This document shows positions 33,314 through 41,370 of a DNA stretch of 42,131 nucleotides, in pieces (within the stretch, counting starts at the first letter, position 1; the number at the start of each line of letters is the position of its first letter). The notes under the pieces were generated by a model. The model was not told the origin of the DNA. It did no database searches and saw nothing but the letters and a program-made list of their open reading frames with translations. The position numbers and the translations under genes were made by a program. Origin of the DNA: Halorubrum sp. (GTDB lineage: Archaea; Halobacteriota; Halobacteria; Halobacteriales; Haloferacaceae); contig JAQCNI010000032.1 of the NCBI GenBank assembly GCA_028275105.1, positions 1-42,131 of the forward strand. Direction: 5' to 3'.

Positions 33314-34474
33314 GTGAGTATTTCCGAAACGTACGGTCGGTATCGTCGGGCCCTCGGCGAGGAACCGCTCGCCGTCGTCGTCCTGCTCGTGGCGCTCTGG
33401 ATGGCGTGGACCCTCGCCACCGGACTGATGACCGGCGGGATCCAAGTTAGCAGCCTCGCCTCGCAGGTCTGGGACGGGCTGCTTCGAGGGCTGATCATCG
33501 GCCTCGCCGGGATCGGGCTTTCGATGACCTACAGCATCCTCAACTTCGCGAACTTCGCGCACGGCGACTACCTCACGAGCGGCGCGTTCGCGGGGTTCGC
33601 GACGTCGTACCTCATCGCGGGCTTCGGCGAGTCGAGCATCGGGTCGCTTCTCCTTCTCGGAGCCGGCACCTCGGTGACCGGAGCCGTGATCGGCGTCGGG
33701 GTCACGACGTCCCCACTCGCCGTCATCGGTGGGGCCGTCGTCGCGGGCGCAGGGACGATCGCGTTAGCCCTCGCGATCGACCGGTTCGTGTACCGACCGA
33801 TCCGTGACGAGAGCGGCATCGTCCTGTTGATAACGAGCATCGGGGTCGCGTTCGCACTCCGATATCTCATCCAGTTCGTCTTCGGAGCCCGCACCATCGG
33901 CACGACTCTGGCCGGGTCGGTCCCGCAGGTGGAGGTCGTCGAGTTGCTAAACAACCAGCTGATCGAGTACACGGCCCGCGAGACGGCCGTGATCCAAGGC
34001 ACCTTTCGGGTAACCGCCCACGACATCACGCTGATAGCCGTCGCCGGCGGTCTCATGCTCGGCGTCCACCTGTTACTCCAGCGGACCAAACTCGGGAAGG
34101 CAATGCGCGCGATGTCCGACAACGAGGACCTCGCGCGGATCACCGGGATCCCGACCGAACGGGTCGTCCGCACCACGTGGATCCTCGGTGCCGGGCTGAC
34201 CGGCGTCGCGGGATACATGTTCGTCCTCTGGAAGGGAACGCTCGGGTTCAACGACGGTTGGCTGTTGTTGCTGTTGGTGTTTGCCGCGGTGATCCTCGGC
34301 GGCATCGGCTCGATATACGGCGCAATCGGCGGCGGTATCGTCATCGGGCTGACCGCCTCGGTCTCGGTGATCTGGATCCCCGCGTCGTTCAGCCGCGCGG
34401 CGGCGTTCGTGGTGATGATCGTGATCCTACTGTTCAAACCCGAAGGCATCTTCAGCGGGAGGACCACCGCATGA
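33314..34474 (+). CDS. livH: Branched-chain amino acid ABC transporter permease LivH
   Basis: A 386-residue LivH permease of the high-affinity branched-chain amino acid importer, with about nine hydrophobic segments. Family blocks: LLRGLIIGLAGIGLSMTYSI, NFANFAHGDYLTSGAF, RPIRDESGIVLLITSIGVAF, the ABC-ATPase coupling stretch LGKAMRAMSDNEDLARITGI and the GGIGSIYGAIGGGIVIG segment. The start is GTG 33314 (SISETYGRYRRALGE), because the in-frame sequence before it lies in the promoter region. The stop overlaps the livM ATG (ATGA), so this is the first gene of livHMGF. The substrate class is inferred from the family. Confidence 0.94.
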   Translation: MSISETYGRYRRALGEEPLAVVVLLVALWMAWTLATGLMTGGIQVSSLASQVWDGLLRGLIIGLAGIGLSMTYSILNFANFAHGDYLTSGAFAGFATSYLIAGFGESSIGSLLLLGAGTSVTGAVIGVGVTTSPLAVIGGAVVAGAGTIALALAIDRFVYRPIRDESGIVLLITSIGVAFALRYLIQFVFGARTIGTTLAGSVPQVEVVELLNNQLIEYTARETAVIQGTFRVTAHDITLIAVAGGLMLGVHLLLQRTKLGKAMRAMSDNEDLARITGIPTERVVRTTWILGAGLTGVAGYMFVLWKGTLGFNDGWLLLLLVFAAVILGGIGSIYGAIGGGIVIGLTASVSVIWIPASFSRAAAFVVMIVILLFKPEGIFSGRTTA

Positions 34475-35862
34475 GCATCGCCGACGCCCGCGACCGGATC
34501 GACGACCTATTCGATCGGGACGTGACGCTCGTGCTCGTCGTTCTCGGCGCGATCTATCTGGCGTACATCCTCGCCGGAGTCGCCTTCGGATACAGCCTCC
34601 GGGGGCAGTTGAACTCCATCGCGAACCTCACATTCTTCATCGGCGTGTTCGGGATGCTCGCGCTGGCGCTGAACCTGCACTGGGGGTACACCGGGCTGTT
34701 CAACATCGGCGTCGTCGGCTTCATGGGAATCGGCATCTACGTGACCGCGATCGTTTCCAAGCCGCCCGTCGCGGAGGGCGGAGCGGCGCAGGTCGGCGGA
34801 CTCGGGCTTCCGTTGGGCGTCGGCGTCATCGCGGGCGTCCTCGCGGCCGGGTTCTTCGGGCTCGTCGTCGCGCTACCCACGCTCCGTCTGCGGGCGGACT
34901 ACTTCGCGATCGTCACGGTCGCGTTCTCGGAGATCGTCCGGTTCACGCTGATGTCCCGGACGTTTCAGACGTTCACCGTCCCGGACACGATCGACGTCGG
35001 CGTCGCGGGTCTCCAGTTGTTCAGCTTCGACCCGGCCGCGGACACGATCGGACTCGGCGGCGGCGGCGGACTGATCCTGAACTACCCGGACCCGCTTGAG
35101 GCGTTTCTCAGGCTCGTGTTCCTCTGGGATCCGTACCTCGGGCTCATCGACTTCGTCCGGCGGAACATCATATCGAACAATCCTAAGCCGGTGATTGACG
35201 GCCTGGCCTACGGTCTCGTGTTGTTCATCGTCGTCGGACTGTTCTACTCGCTACTCGTGCGGACGGGCCAGTCGCCGTTCGGGCGCGTGCTAAAAGCGAT
35301 CCGCGAGGATGAGGACGTCGCGAACGCGCTCGGGAAGAACACCGCTCGATTCAAGCTTACGGGGTTCGTCCTCGGATCCGCGCTGATGGGGTTGGGCGGG
35401 ATCCTCTGGTACGCCAGCCGCGGGAGCATCACGCCGCCGTCGTTCCGGCCGAACATTACCTTCTTCATCTGGATCGCGCTCATCATCGGGGGTGCGGGGT
35501 CGAACACCGGCAGCTTCCTTGGCGGCGCGGTGTTCGCCGGGGTGTTGTATGAGGGCCCTCGCTACGTGAAGAACCTCGTTCAGACCGTCTTCGATTTCGG
35601 CGACGCCCCGCGGAACTTCGGTGAGGCAGTGGCCGCGTTCGGGTCGCTCGACCCGGTGCCGTTCGTCGTGTACACGCTCGACAACATCAGCCAACTGCGG
35701 CTCGTGATCATGGGCGTGGTGTTGATCTGGCTGATGCATAACCGCCCGGAAGGAATGCTCGGCCACCGGAAGGAAACGGCGGCGAGCGTGGACCTCTCCC
35801 GGCCCAGCGACGACGATCCGGCCGGACGCCCGGCCGCGGCCGACGGAGGTGAGACGGAGTGA
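34471..35862 (+). CDS. livM: Branched-chain amino acid ABC transporter permease LivM
   Basis: A 463-residue LivM permease, partner of LivH. It has about ten hydrophobic segments, the NLHWGYTGLFNIGVVGFMGIG motif, the ATLRLRADYFAIVTVAFSEI-like region (LPTLRLRADYFAIVTVAFSE), the coupling loop SPFGRVLKAIREDEDVANALGKN, and GGAGSNTGSFLGGAVFAG. It is longer than Escherichia coli LivM, with a loop of about 60 residues between spans in the middle (around VGVAGLQLFSFDPAADTIGLG). Overlaps of 4 bp at both ends couple it to livH and livG. Confidence 0.94.
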   Translation: MSIADARDRIDDLFDRDVTLVLVVLGAIYLAYILAGVAFGYSLRGQLNSIANLTFFIGVFGMLALALNLHWGYTGLFNIGVVGFMGIGIYVTAIVSKPPVAEGGAAQVGGLGLPLGVGVIAGVLAAGFFGLVVALPTLRLRADYFAIVTVAFSEIVRFTLMSRTFQTFTVPDTIDVGVAGLQLFSFDPAADTIGLGGGGGLILNYPDPLEAFLRLVFLWDPYLGLIDFVRRNIISNNPKPVIDGLAYGLVLFIVVGLFYSLLVRTGQSPFGRVLKAIREDEDVANALGKNTARFKLTGFVLGSALMGLGGILWYASRGSITPPSFRPNITFFIWIALIIGGAGSNTGSFLGGAVFAGVLYEGPRYVKNLVQTVFDFGDAPRNFGEAVAAFGSLDPVPFVVYTLDNISQLRLVIMGVVLIWLMHNRPEGMLGHRKETAASVDLSRPSDDDPAGRPAAADGGETE

Positions 35863-36947
35863 GCGAAACCGACGAGACGGCCCCGGACGACGGGTCGAGT
35901 CCGGCCGAGAAGCCGAGTTCGGCCGAGGAGGAGTCGATATCGGCTCCGGCCGAGGAGGAGTCGATATCGGCTCCGGCCGTGGAGGAGTCGACATCGGCTC
36001 CGGCCGAGGAGGAGTCGACATCGGCTCCGGCCGAGGAGGGAGCAACGTCCACTCCGGTCGAGGACGATCCCGCCGCGGGCGACGACGCCGACGCGTCGGC
36101 GACCGATACGACGTCGGCTACTGCGGATACGACGTCGGGTGCTTCGGATGCGCCGTCGGCGCCGGAGGACGCGTCCCGAACGACCCCCCTCGAAGTGGAG
36201 TCGCTTCGCAAGACGTTTGGGGGGCTCGTCGCGGTTGACGACGTCAGCTTCGACGTTGAGGCGGGCACGCTCACCGGACTCATCGGCCCGAACGGGGCCG
36301 GCAAGTCGACGACGTTCAATCTCATCACCGGGATGCTCGACCCCGATTCGGGAGCCGTCCGGTTCAACGGCGAGGCGATCACGGGCATGGAGCCGTACGA
36401 AATCTCGAATCAGGGGCTCGCCCGGACGTTCCAGATCGCCCGTGAACTCGAGGAGATGACCGTCCTCGAGAACATGATGCTCGCGCCGAAGGGGCAGATC
36501 GGCGAGTCGCTGTGGCGGTCGGTCATGCCGATCGCCCGAAACGACGTTCGCGAACAGGAGACCGAACAGCTCGAACGGGTCTGGGAAGTGCTCGACTTCT
36601 TCGAGATCGACCACCTCGCGGACGAGTACGCGGGGAACCTCTCGGGCGGCCAACGGAAGCTGTTGGAGATGGCCCGCGCACTGTTGACCGACCCGGACAT
36701 GCTGCTCCTCGACGAGCCGTTCGCGGGCGTCAATCCGTCGCTGGAGAAGCGGCTCCTGACACACATCCACGAGCTCCGTGAGGAGGGGTACACCTTCCTT
36801 ATCGTGGAACACGACATGGACCTCATCATGGAGAACTGCGAACGCGTCATCGTCATGCATCAGGGGCGGATCCTCGAGGACGGTACTCCCGCGGAGATCA
36901 AGGACAGCGAGGAGGTCATCGAGGCGTACCTCGGGGGTGAGGTATGA
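35859..36947 (+). CDS. livG: Branched-chain amino acid ABC transporter ATPase LivG with long acidic extension
   Basis: A 362-residue ATPase. The nucleotide-binding domain begins only at about residue 110 (PLEVESLRKTFGGLVAVDDV). It has Walker A GPNGAGKS (143-150), the signature NLSGGQRKLLEMARAL, Walker B MLLLDEPFAGVNP and the switch His in IVEHDMDLIM. Residues 1-109 are a Ser/Ala/Glu/Asp-rich disordered leader containing four copies of the nonapeptide AEEESISAP or variants, something LivG proteins normally lack. The GTG start (GTGA overlap with livM) is supported by the coupling pattern of the operon. A later start would discard the repeats but leave a 300-bp gap in a tight operon. Confidence 0.92.
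   Translation: MSETDETAPDDGSSPAEKPSSAEEESISAPAEEESISAPAVEESTSAPAEEESTSAPAEEGATSTPVEDDPAAGDDADASATDTTSATADTTSGASDAPSAPEDASRTTPLEVESLRKTFGGLVAVDDVSFDVEAGTLTGLIGPNGAGKSTTFNLITGMLDPDSGAVRFNGEAITGMEPYEISNQGLARTFQIARELEEMTVLENMMLAPKGQIGESLWRSVMPIARNDVREQETEQLERVWEVLDFFEIDHLADEYAGNLSGGQRKLLEMARALLTDPDMLLLDEPFAGVNPSLEKRLLTHIHELREEGYTFLIVEHDMDLIMENCERVIVMHQGRILEDGTPAEIKDSEEVIEAYLGGEV
35922..36029 (+). repeat. 27-bp tandem repeat in the livG leader
   Basis: Four units (35922-35948, 35949-35975, 35976-36002, 36003-36029) plus a partial fifth encode AEEESISAP or AEEESTSAP. The first two are identical and the last two differ only slightly, which points to recent amplification. Confidence 0.95.
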
Positions 36948-37648
36948 GCCTGCTCGAGGTCCGCGGGCTCGACGCCGGCTACGGCGACCTCCAGATCCTC
37001 ACGGACGTCGAGATCGACGTCGACGACGAGGAGTACGTTACGATCGTCGGCCCGAACGGCGCCGGCAAGTCGACCGTGATGAAGTCGGTGTTCGGCCTGA
37101 CTACCCACATGGGCGGAACGATAGCGTTCGACGACGAGGACATTAGCGGCACGAAACCCGAGTCGGTCATCCACAAGGGGATGGGGTACGTTCCCCAGAG
37201 CAGCAACGTGTTCGGGGAGCTGAGTGTCGTGGAGAACTTGGAGATGGGCGCGTACATCCTCGACGACATCCCCGAAGACGCGCTCCGGGAGGTGTACGAC
37301 CGCTTCCCCATCCTCAAGGAACGGACGGATCAGAAGGCCGGGACGATGAGCGGCGGCCAGCGACAGATGCTCGCCATGGGTCGAGCGCTGATGCTCGACC
37401 CGGACCTCCTGTTGCTCGACGAGCCAAGCGCGGGGCTCGCGCCCGATCTCGTTGACGAGATGTTCGACAAGATCGACGAGATCAACGGGACGGGGACTGC
37501 GATCCTGATGGTCGAACAGAACGCGAAGGAGGCCCTACGTCGCTGTGACCGCGGGTACGTGCTCTCGAACGGTCAAAACCGGTTCATGGATGAGGGGGCC
37601 GCCCTATTGAACGACGAGGAGGTCAGACGCGAGTTCCTCGGCGGATAG
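36944..37648 (+). CDS. livF: Branched-chain amino acid ABC transporter ATPase LivF
   Basis: A 234-residue ATPase, second nucleotide-binding subunit of the importer. LEVRGLDAGYGDLQIL precedes Walker A GPNGAGKS (36-43). LivF-type features are the GMGYVPQSSNVFGELSVVENL block, the signature MSGGQRQMLAMGRALM, Walker B LLLLDEPSAGLAP and VEQNAKEALRRCDRGYVL. Length is normal, without the leader seen in LivG. ATG 36944 overlaps the livG stop by 4 bp. It is the last gene of the operon. Confidence 0.95.
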   Translation: MSLLEVRGLDAGYGDLQILTDVEIDVDDEEYVTIVGPNGAGKSTVMKSVFGLTTHMGGTIAFDDEDISGTKPESVIHKGMGYVPQSSNVFGELSVVENLEMGAYILDDIPEDALREVYDRFPILKERTDQKAGTMSGGQRQMLAMGRALMLDPDLLLLDEPSAGLAPDLVDEMFDKIDEINGTGTAILMVEQNAKEALRRCDRGYVLSNGQNRFMDEGAALLNDEEVRREFLGG

Positions 37649-37686
37649 CCGCTCGTCCCGGCCGCTCGTCCCGGCCGCCCGTCCCG
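37648..37686. repeat. 13-bp tandem repeat after livF
   Basis: The unit GCCGCTCGTCCCG occurs at 37648-37660 and 37661-37673, and with one change at 37674-37686. It begins at the last base of the livF stop codon and lies in the spacer between two convergent genes. Confidence 0.85.
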
Positions 37687-37796
37687 GCGCGTTCTCGGCT
37701 CTTCGTTCGGTCTCCTGCGGCCGTGGCCGTCGCCGTGACGATCTCGCAAAAAATCGAGGTTTCGACGGGGCGGCTGGACCGTCCGTCGCCCGAGCG

Positions 37797-39092
37797 TCAG
37801 TTCCCGCTCGAGAGCGCCTGCTCGACGACGTTGGAGTACGACGACTCGCCGATGTTGAAGCTAATCTGGTCGTACACTTCACCGTCGTACTGGTCCGCGA
37901 ACACGCCGCTGAACCGCTCCGAGAGCTGCTGGCCGTAGTCGTTGTTGACGTACAGCGTCGCGACGGACTCGGCTTCGAGCCGCTCGGAGGCGACTTGGGC
38001 CATGACGCGGCCCTGGAGCCGGTCGCTCGGGGCGGTCCGGAAAATGTAGTCGTCGTCCTCGAGGTTCGTCACCGACAGCGCGGTGCTCGACGGCGAGCAG
38101 CCGACGGCCTCGTTCGGGATAAGCGTCTCCTGACAGACCGGGACGTTGACGCCGGAGGATGCGGTCCCACACACGGCGGGGACCCCGGAGCTGACCAGGG
38201 ATTCGGCCCCGCTGACCCCCTGATCGGGTGAGGTGCTCGTGTCCTCAAACTGCGCGTTCACCGTCAGGTCAAGGTCCGAATCGTTGACCTGTTGAACCGG
38301 CAGTTCGGCCGCGCGGATCATCGGCTGACCGGTCGACGCCAGGTCGCCGGTCTCGGGGAGCAGGATCCCGACGCTCACTTCACGCCCGAATCCGCCGGGT
38401 GACTCGTCCGCGGAGGGACCGGAGCCCTCCGGGTTCGCGCCTTCGAAACTCTGGGTTTCGTTGACTGCGACCGACTCCGCCTCCAAGCCGTCGAACTCCC
38501 AGATGGAGTAGGCCGCGGAGGCCGGGTCGCCGTTCTCGTCGAAGTTCACCGCACTCGACGCACCCTGATAATTGATGTCCTCGCCGTTTGCCGCCGCTTC
38601 GACGGCGTCGAGGAACTCGCCCGGGCCGTACTCGGTCCCGCCGGGGTTCGCGATGCGGCGGAGTTGGTCGCGAATCGCGGTGCCGCTGTTCTCGCCTGCG
38701 GCCACGTTCGCGAGAATGAGCGCCGCGGCCGAGTCGTACGATTGCGAGGTGAAGACGCCTGGCGCTGCGTCGTAGGTGCCCTGGTACAGCTGTTCGAACG
38801 CCTCCTGGTTCGGCCCGCCCGCCGCCGGCGCGGTTCCGGTGACGTTCGCCATCTCGTTACCGACCTCTCCGGGCATCTCCGCGTCCTGAAGCCCGTCGGG
38901 GATGAGGATGTCCTCCGAGCCGTCGGATGCGCTGTAGTAGTCACGGAACAGTTGGATCCCGCTCGCGGGGTAGCCGATGACCGTCAGGAGGTCCGGACTG
39001 CCGCCGCCACCGCCCGAACAACCGGCGAGACCAGCCGCGCCAGCGACACCAATTCCTTTCAGTACGTCGCGCCGCCTCTTTTGATCCGGCAT
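37797..39092 (-). CDS. Branched-chain amino acid-binding lipoprotein, circularly permuted
   Basis: A 431-residue substrate-binding protein of the type I periplasmic-binding (LivJ/LivK) family. It has a Tat lipoprotein signal (QKRRRDVLKGIGVAGAAGLA, lipobox Cys25). The mature order is unusual. Residues 33-215 (PDLLTVIGYPASGIQLFRDY, then GVFTSQSYDSAAALILANV, then INYQGASSAVNFDENGDP) are what normally forms the C-terminal half. A linker (about 216-237) leads to residues 239-431 (VSVGILLPETGDLASTGQPM, ACSPSST-like GCSPSSTALS, YIFRTAPSDRLQGRVMAQVA, SSYSNVVEQALSSGN), normally the N-terminal half. The C-terminal Asn is exactly the residue that should precede Pro33. Total content matches one complete protein. 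It lies convergent to livF and presumably serves LivHMGF. Confidence 0.9.
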   Translation of the reverse strand: MPDQKRRRDVLKGIGVAGAAGLAGCSGGGGGSPDLLTVIGYPASGIQLFRDYYSASDGSEDILIPDGLQDAEMPGEVGNEMANVTGTAPAAGGPNQEAFEQLYQGTYDAAPGVFTSQSYDSAAALILANVAAGENSGTAIRDQLRRIANPGGTEYGPGEFLDAVEAAANGEDINYQGASSAVNFDENGDPASAAYSIWEFDGLEAESVAVNETQSFEGANPEGSGPSADESPGGFGREVSVGILLPETGDLASTGQPMIRAAELPVQQVNDSDLDLTVNAQFEDTSTSPDQGVSGAESLVSSGVPAVCGTASSGVNVPVCQETLIPNEAVGCSPSSTALSVTNLEDDDYIFRTAPSDRLQGRVMAQVASERLEAESVATLYVNNDYGQQLSERFSGVFADQYDGEVYDQISFNIGESSYSNVVEQALSSGN

Positions 39093-39099
39093 AGTCAGC

Positions 39100-39131
39100 C
39101 CATTATATATAACACACTCACATAAATATAT
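39100..39131 (-). promoter_or_regulatory. Promoter of the binding-protein gene
   Basis: Reading leftwards there are two AT-rich elements: ATATATTTATG (plus-strand 39121-39131), about 34 bp before the ATG at 39092, and TTATATATAAT (about 39102-39112), much closer to it. The first has correct TATA spacing for an almost leaderless mRNA. Confidence 0.55.
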
Positions 39132-39291
39132 CCCTGTCAAACATCCGTATTTTCCGCCAACAGGCGGCGTTTAGCATATATTACCGGCGTTCGTCGTCGT
39201 CGATCGCTCCCGAACTGATCGATAGGGCGATACCAATCCGGTTCGACTCCGGCGGAAGCAGAGCGATCCCGAAAACCCGAGCCCCGCGGGA

Positions 39292-39870
39292 TTAGATCGG
39301 ATCGGCCGCCGCGATGTATCGCCGGCAGGTTTCGGCCGCCCACTCGCGAACCCCCGGACGGTCCGTCGTCAACGCGGCCGCGAGCGCCGACCCGTCGAAC
39401 ATCCCCACAACGGCACGGTCGTCGACGAGGAGGATGACGACGGGCGAGTCGCCTCCATGGACCGACAGCGTCACGCCGCGTTCGGCCATCGCCGTCCCGA
39501 CCGCTGCCCCGGTCGCCCCCGAAACCCGTTCCGCGGCCCGACCGGTGAGGACGATCCGTGCGTCCACCCCCGGCGCATCGGTCGCGGTCAGCCGGTCGAC
39601 GAGCGACGGATCGATCCGGGGGATCACCCCGACGATCGAGCCGGCGCCGGCGAGGTGCGACCACACCTCGTCGGTCGGCTCCGGCCGGTCTCCCCGACGA
39701 ACGAGGGTGACCCCTCCGTTCGACGGTCCCGGGTCCGCATCCGCGGACTGGTCCGGGTCAACGGGAACGTCCGGGTCAGCGGTCGGGTCGGCGGAAACGC
39801 CGAAGTCGACGCCGGCCCCGGACTCGACGATCGCGACCAGCGTTTCCAGTGCTGGGTCCGACTCGTCCAT
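39292..39870 (-). CDS. Regulator-like domain protein without a visible DNA-binding domain
   Basis: A 192-residue acidic protein from ATG 39870 (MDESDPALETLVAIVESGAG). The second half (ARIVLTGRAAERVSGATGAA, then SVHGGDSPVVILLVDDRAVVGMFDGSALAAALTTD, then VREWAAETCRRYIAAADPI) resembles the effector part of haloarchaeal winged-helix regulators with a FilR1-like C-terminal domain. No helix-turn-helix is seen at the N-terminus, which is instead Asp/Pro-rich (ADPTADPDVPVDPDQSADAD). It could be a regulator that lost its DNA-binding part. The family assignment is tentative. Confidence 0.6.
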   Translation of the reverse strand: MDESDPALETLVAIVESGAGVDFGVSADPTADPDVPVDPDQSADADPGPSNGGVTLVRRGDRPEPTDEVWSHLAGAGSIVGVIPRIDPSLVDRLTATDAPGVDARIVLTGRAAERVSGATGAAVGTAMAERGVTLSVHGGDSPVVILLVDDRAVVGMFDGSALAAALTTDRPGVREWAAETCRRYIAAADPI

Positions 39871-39947
39871 ACCGTCGATGGCTTCCGGTCCGGGATAATC
39901 CCCACGCCGCCGCACAGTTGAAGCGCGTGGCGGTCCGAGCGGTCCGT

Positions 39948-40499
39948 ATGAGCGACCACAACGGTGCCGATGCCGACGGCGACGTCCCACCCGACGGCGC
40001 GCCGACCGAAACCGTCGTCGGCGACCTGTTGACGGAGCGGGGGGAGACGCTCGCGGTGGCCGAGTCGCTAACCGGCGGGCTCGTCGGGTCCCGGGTGACT
40101 GACGCGCCGGGTGCGAGCGCGTACTTCGATCGGGGATACGTAACCTACGCCTACGACGCCAAACGCGAGGTACTGGGCGTCGACCGCGGCGCGCTCGACG
40201 AGTACGGCGCGGTCAGCGGGCCGGTCGCCCGCGAGATGGCCGCCGGAGCGCGCGACCACGCCGACACCACGTGGGGCGTGTCGACGACGGGGATCGCGGG
40301 TCCGGGCGGCGGGACGGACGAGAAACCGGTCGGGTTGGTGTACGTCGGGGTGGCGTACGCCGCGCCGTGGGGGACGGAGGCGTCGTTCTCGCGGAGCGCT
40401 CGGGCGACTTTCGCGGGCGATCGAGACGAGGTTAAGCGGGCCAGCGCCGAACTCGCGCTCGCCGAACTCCTCCGTGCCGTCCGTGGCGTTAAGGGATAA
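39948..40499 (+). CDS. CinA-family nicotinamide-nucleotide amidase
   Basis: A 183-residue stand-alone CinA C-terminal domain (PncC-like), which deamidates nicotinamide mononucleotide in pyridine nucleotide recycling. Family blocks: LLTERGETLAVAESLTGGLV, SAYFDRGYVTYAYDAKREVLGV, GAVSGPVAREMAAGARDHADTTWGVSTTGIAGPGGGTDEKPVGLVYVGVA. The Ser of AESLTGG and the GxxSGP segment are the expected active-site elements. The first 20 residues are an acidic leader. It is divergent from the regulator-like gene. The start at 39948 follows the archaeal pattern and omits antisense-like upstream sequence. Confidence 0.93.
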   Translation: MSDHNGADADGDVPPDGAPTETVVGDLLTERGETLAVAESLTGGLVGSRVTDAPGASAYFDRGYVTYAYDAKREVLGVDRGALDEYGAVSGPVAREMAAGARDHADTTWGVSTTGIAGPGGGTDEKPVGLVYVGVAYAAPWGTEASFSRSARATFAGDRDEVKRASAELALAELLRAVRGVKG

Positions 40500-40585
40500 C
40501 CGGTCGCATTTCGTCTTGATCCGAGCGTTCGTCCCGCACGTTTGAGACCCGTCTTCGGGCCACATCGTTCGGGGCCACCCCACTC

Positions 40586-40695
40586 ATAGTGATTACTGCG
40601 AATAGTTTCATGTACGGTGTCGAAAAACGCCCGTTACCCGCCTCTCATCGCCGACACGGATCGTCACGGCGGTAAAGACTCGCAGTAATCACTAT
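40586..40695. mobile_element. 110-bp element with perfect 16-bp terminal inverted repeats
   Basis: ATAGTGATTACTGCGA (40586-40601) is repeated perfectly inverted as TCGCAGTAATCACTAT (40680-40695). The 78-bp interior has no reading frame. The size, perfect ends and AT-richer arms resemble a MITE. No clear target duplication is visible in the flanks. The right arm overlaps the stop codon of the following small membrane gene by its last base. Confidence 0.55.
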
Positions 40696-40895
40696 CAGTC
40701 GATGTACGCGTTGCCGACGGCGGCCACGACGAGCGCGGCGACGACGATCCACGCGAACGGCTCCGCGGCGAGCAGAACGAACGGGCGGAACGCGGAGCCG
40801 TCGAGCCCGAGCAGCGACGCGGCGGCCATCGCCGCGAGGACGACGCCGACGGCGACGCCGACGACGCCGAGCAACGCGGCGTCCGATTCGTCCAT
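40695..40895 (-). CDS. 66-residue membrane protein with two spans
   Basis: Starts MDESDAALLGVVGVAVGVVL at 40895 and ends AALVVAAVGNAYID. It has two hydrophobic spans, about residues 8-30 and 38-60, with a short polar loop (GLDGSAFRPF). Haloarchaea have many such small membrane proteins and the function is unknown. The stop codon TGA (40695-40697) touches the right terminal repeat of the adjacent 110-bp element. Confidence 0.7.
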   Translation of the reverse strand: MDESDAALLGVVGVAVGVVLAAMAAASLLGLDGSAFRPFVLLAAEPFAWIVVAALVVAAVGNAYID

Positions 40896-41370
40896 ACGCT
40901 TCCTGTGATGGCAGCCAACATAAGTGATCGTCGACTTCAGGACCCACACCGTCGTTCACATGGTATGAAATATGTGGAGGCTGGCGTCAGCGCCCGGAGT
41001 GAGCAACCCCGGAGACAAGTCGTCCATCAAGCAACAAAATATCTCCAATCTCGATTGGATGAACGCTCTTGTGTAGACCATTGTTGGTGGAGAGTCGTAA
41101 GGTGGTTTCGTCGCAACTGACATTCGACCAAGGCGAGGTCAGACCTGGCCGTAAGATGCTGGACTGGGTCGCTACCTGGTCTGAGTATTAACTAAAGACG
41201 AATGGGTTTTGATGTAGCGGCACTCGGCGACGTGGCTCTCCAGAATATGAGCGAGACCGATCGAACGAGGGAGTCTGCCGATCCGACTCAAACTATGGGG
41301 TCGTCACCAACGATCTGCGCCACAGGAGCGTTGGATGAATTTTATATTTATACAGAATCGAGGAGAATAC
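40896..41370. other. AT-richer gene-poor stretch
   Basis: GC content falls clearly from about 40960. Two short frames are open, 40965-41120 (MKYVEAGVSARSEQPRRQVV) and 41202-41393 (MGFDVAALGDVALQNMSETD). The second ends inside the IS605-type hairpin at 41371. Neither matches a family I know. They may be remnants of genes from an integrated element. No tRNA or attachment site is visible. Confidence 0.35.

Noticed and set aside
35922..36029. 27-bp repeats as a CRISPR-like array
   Set aside because: The units are directly adjacent with no spacers and are translated in frame as a nonapeptide.
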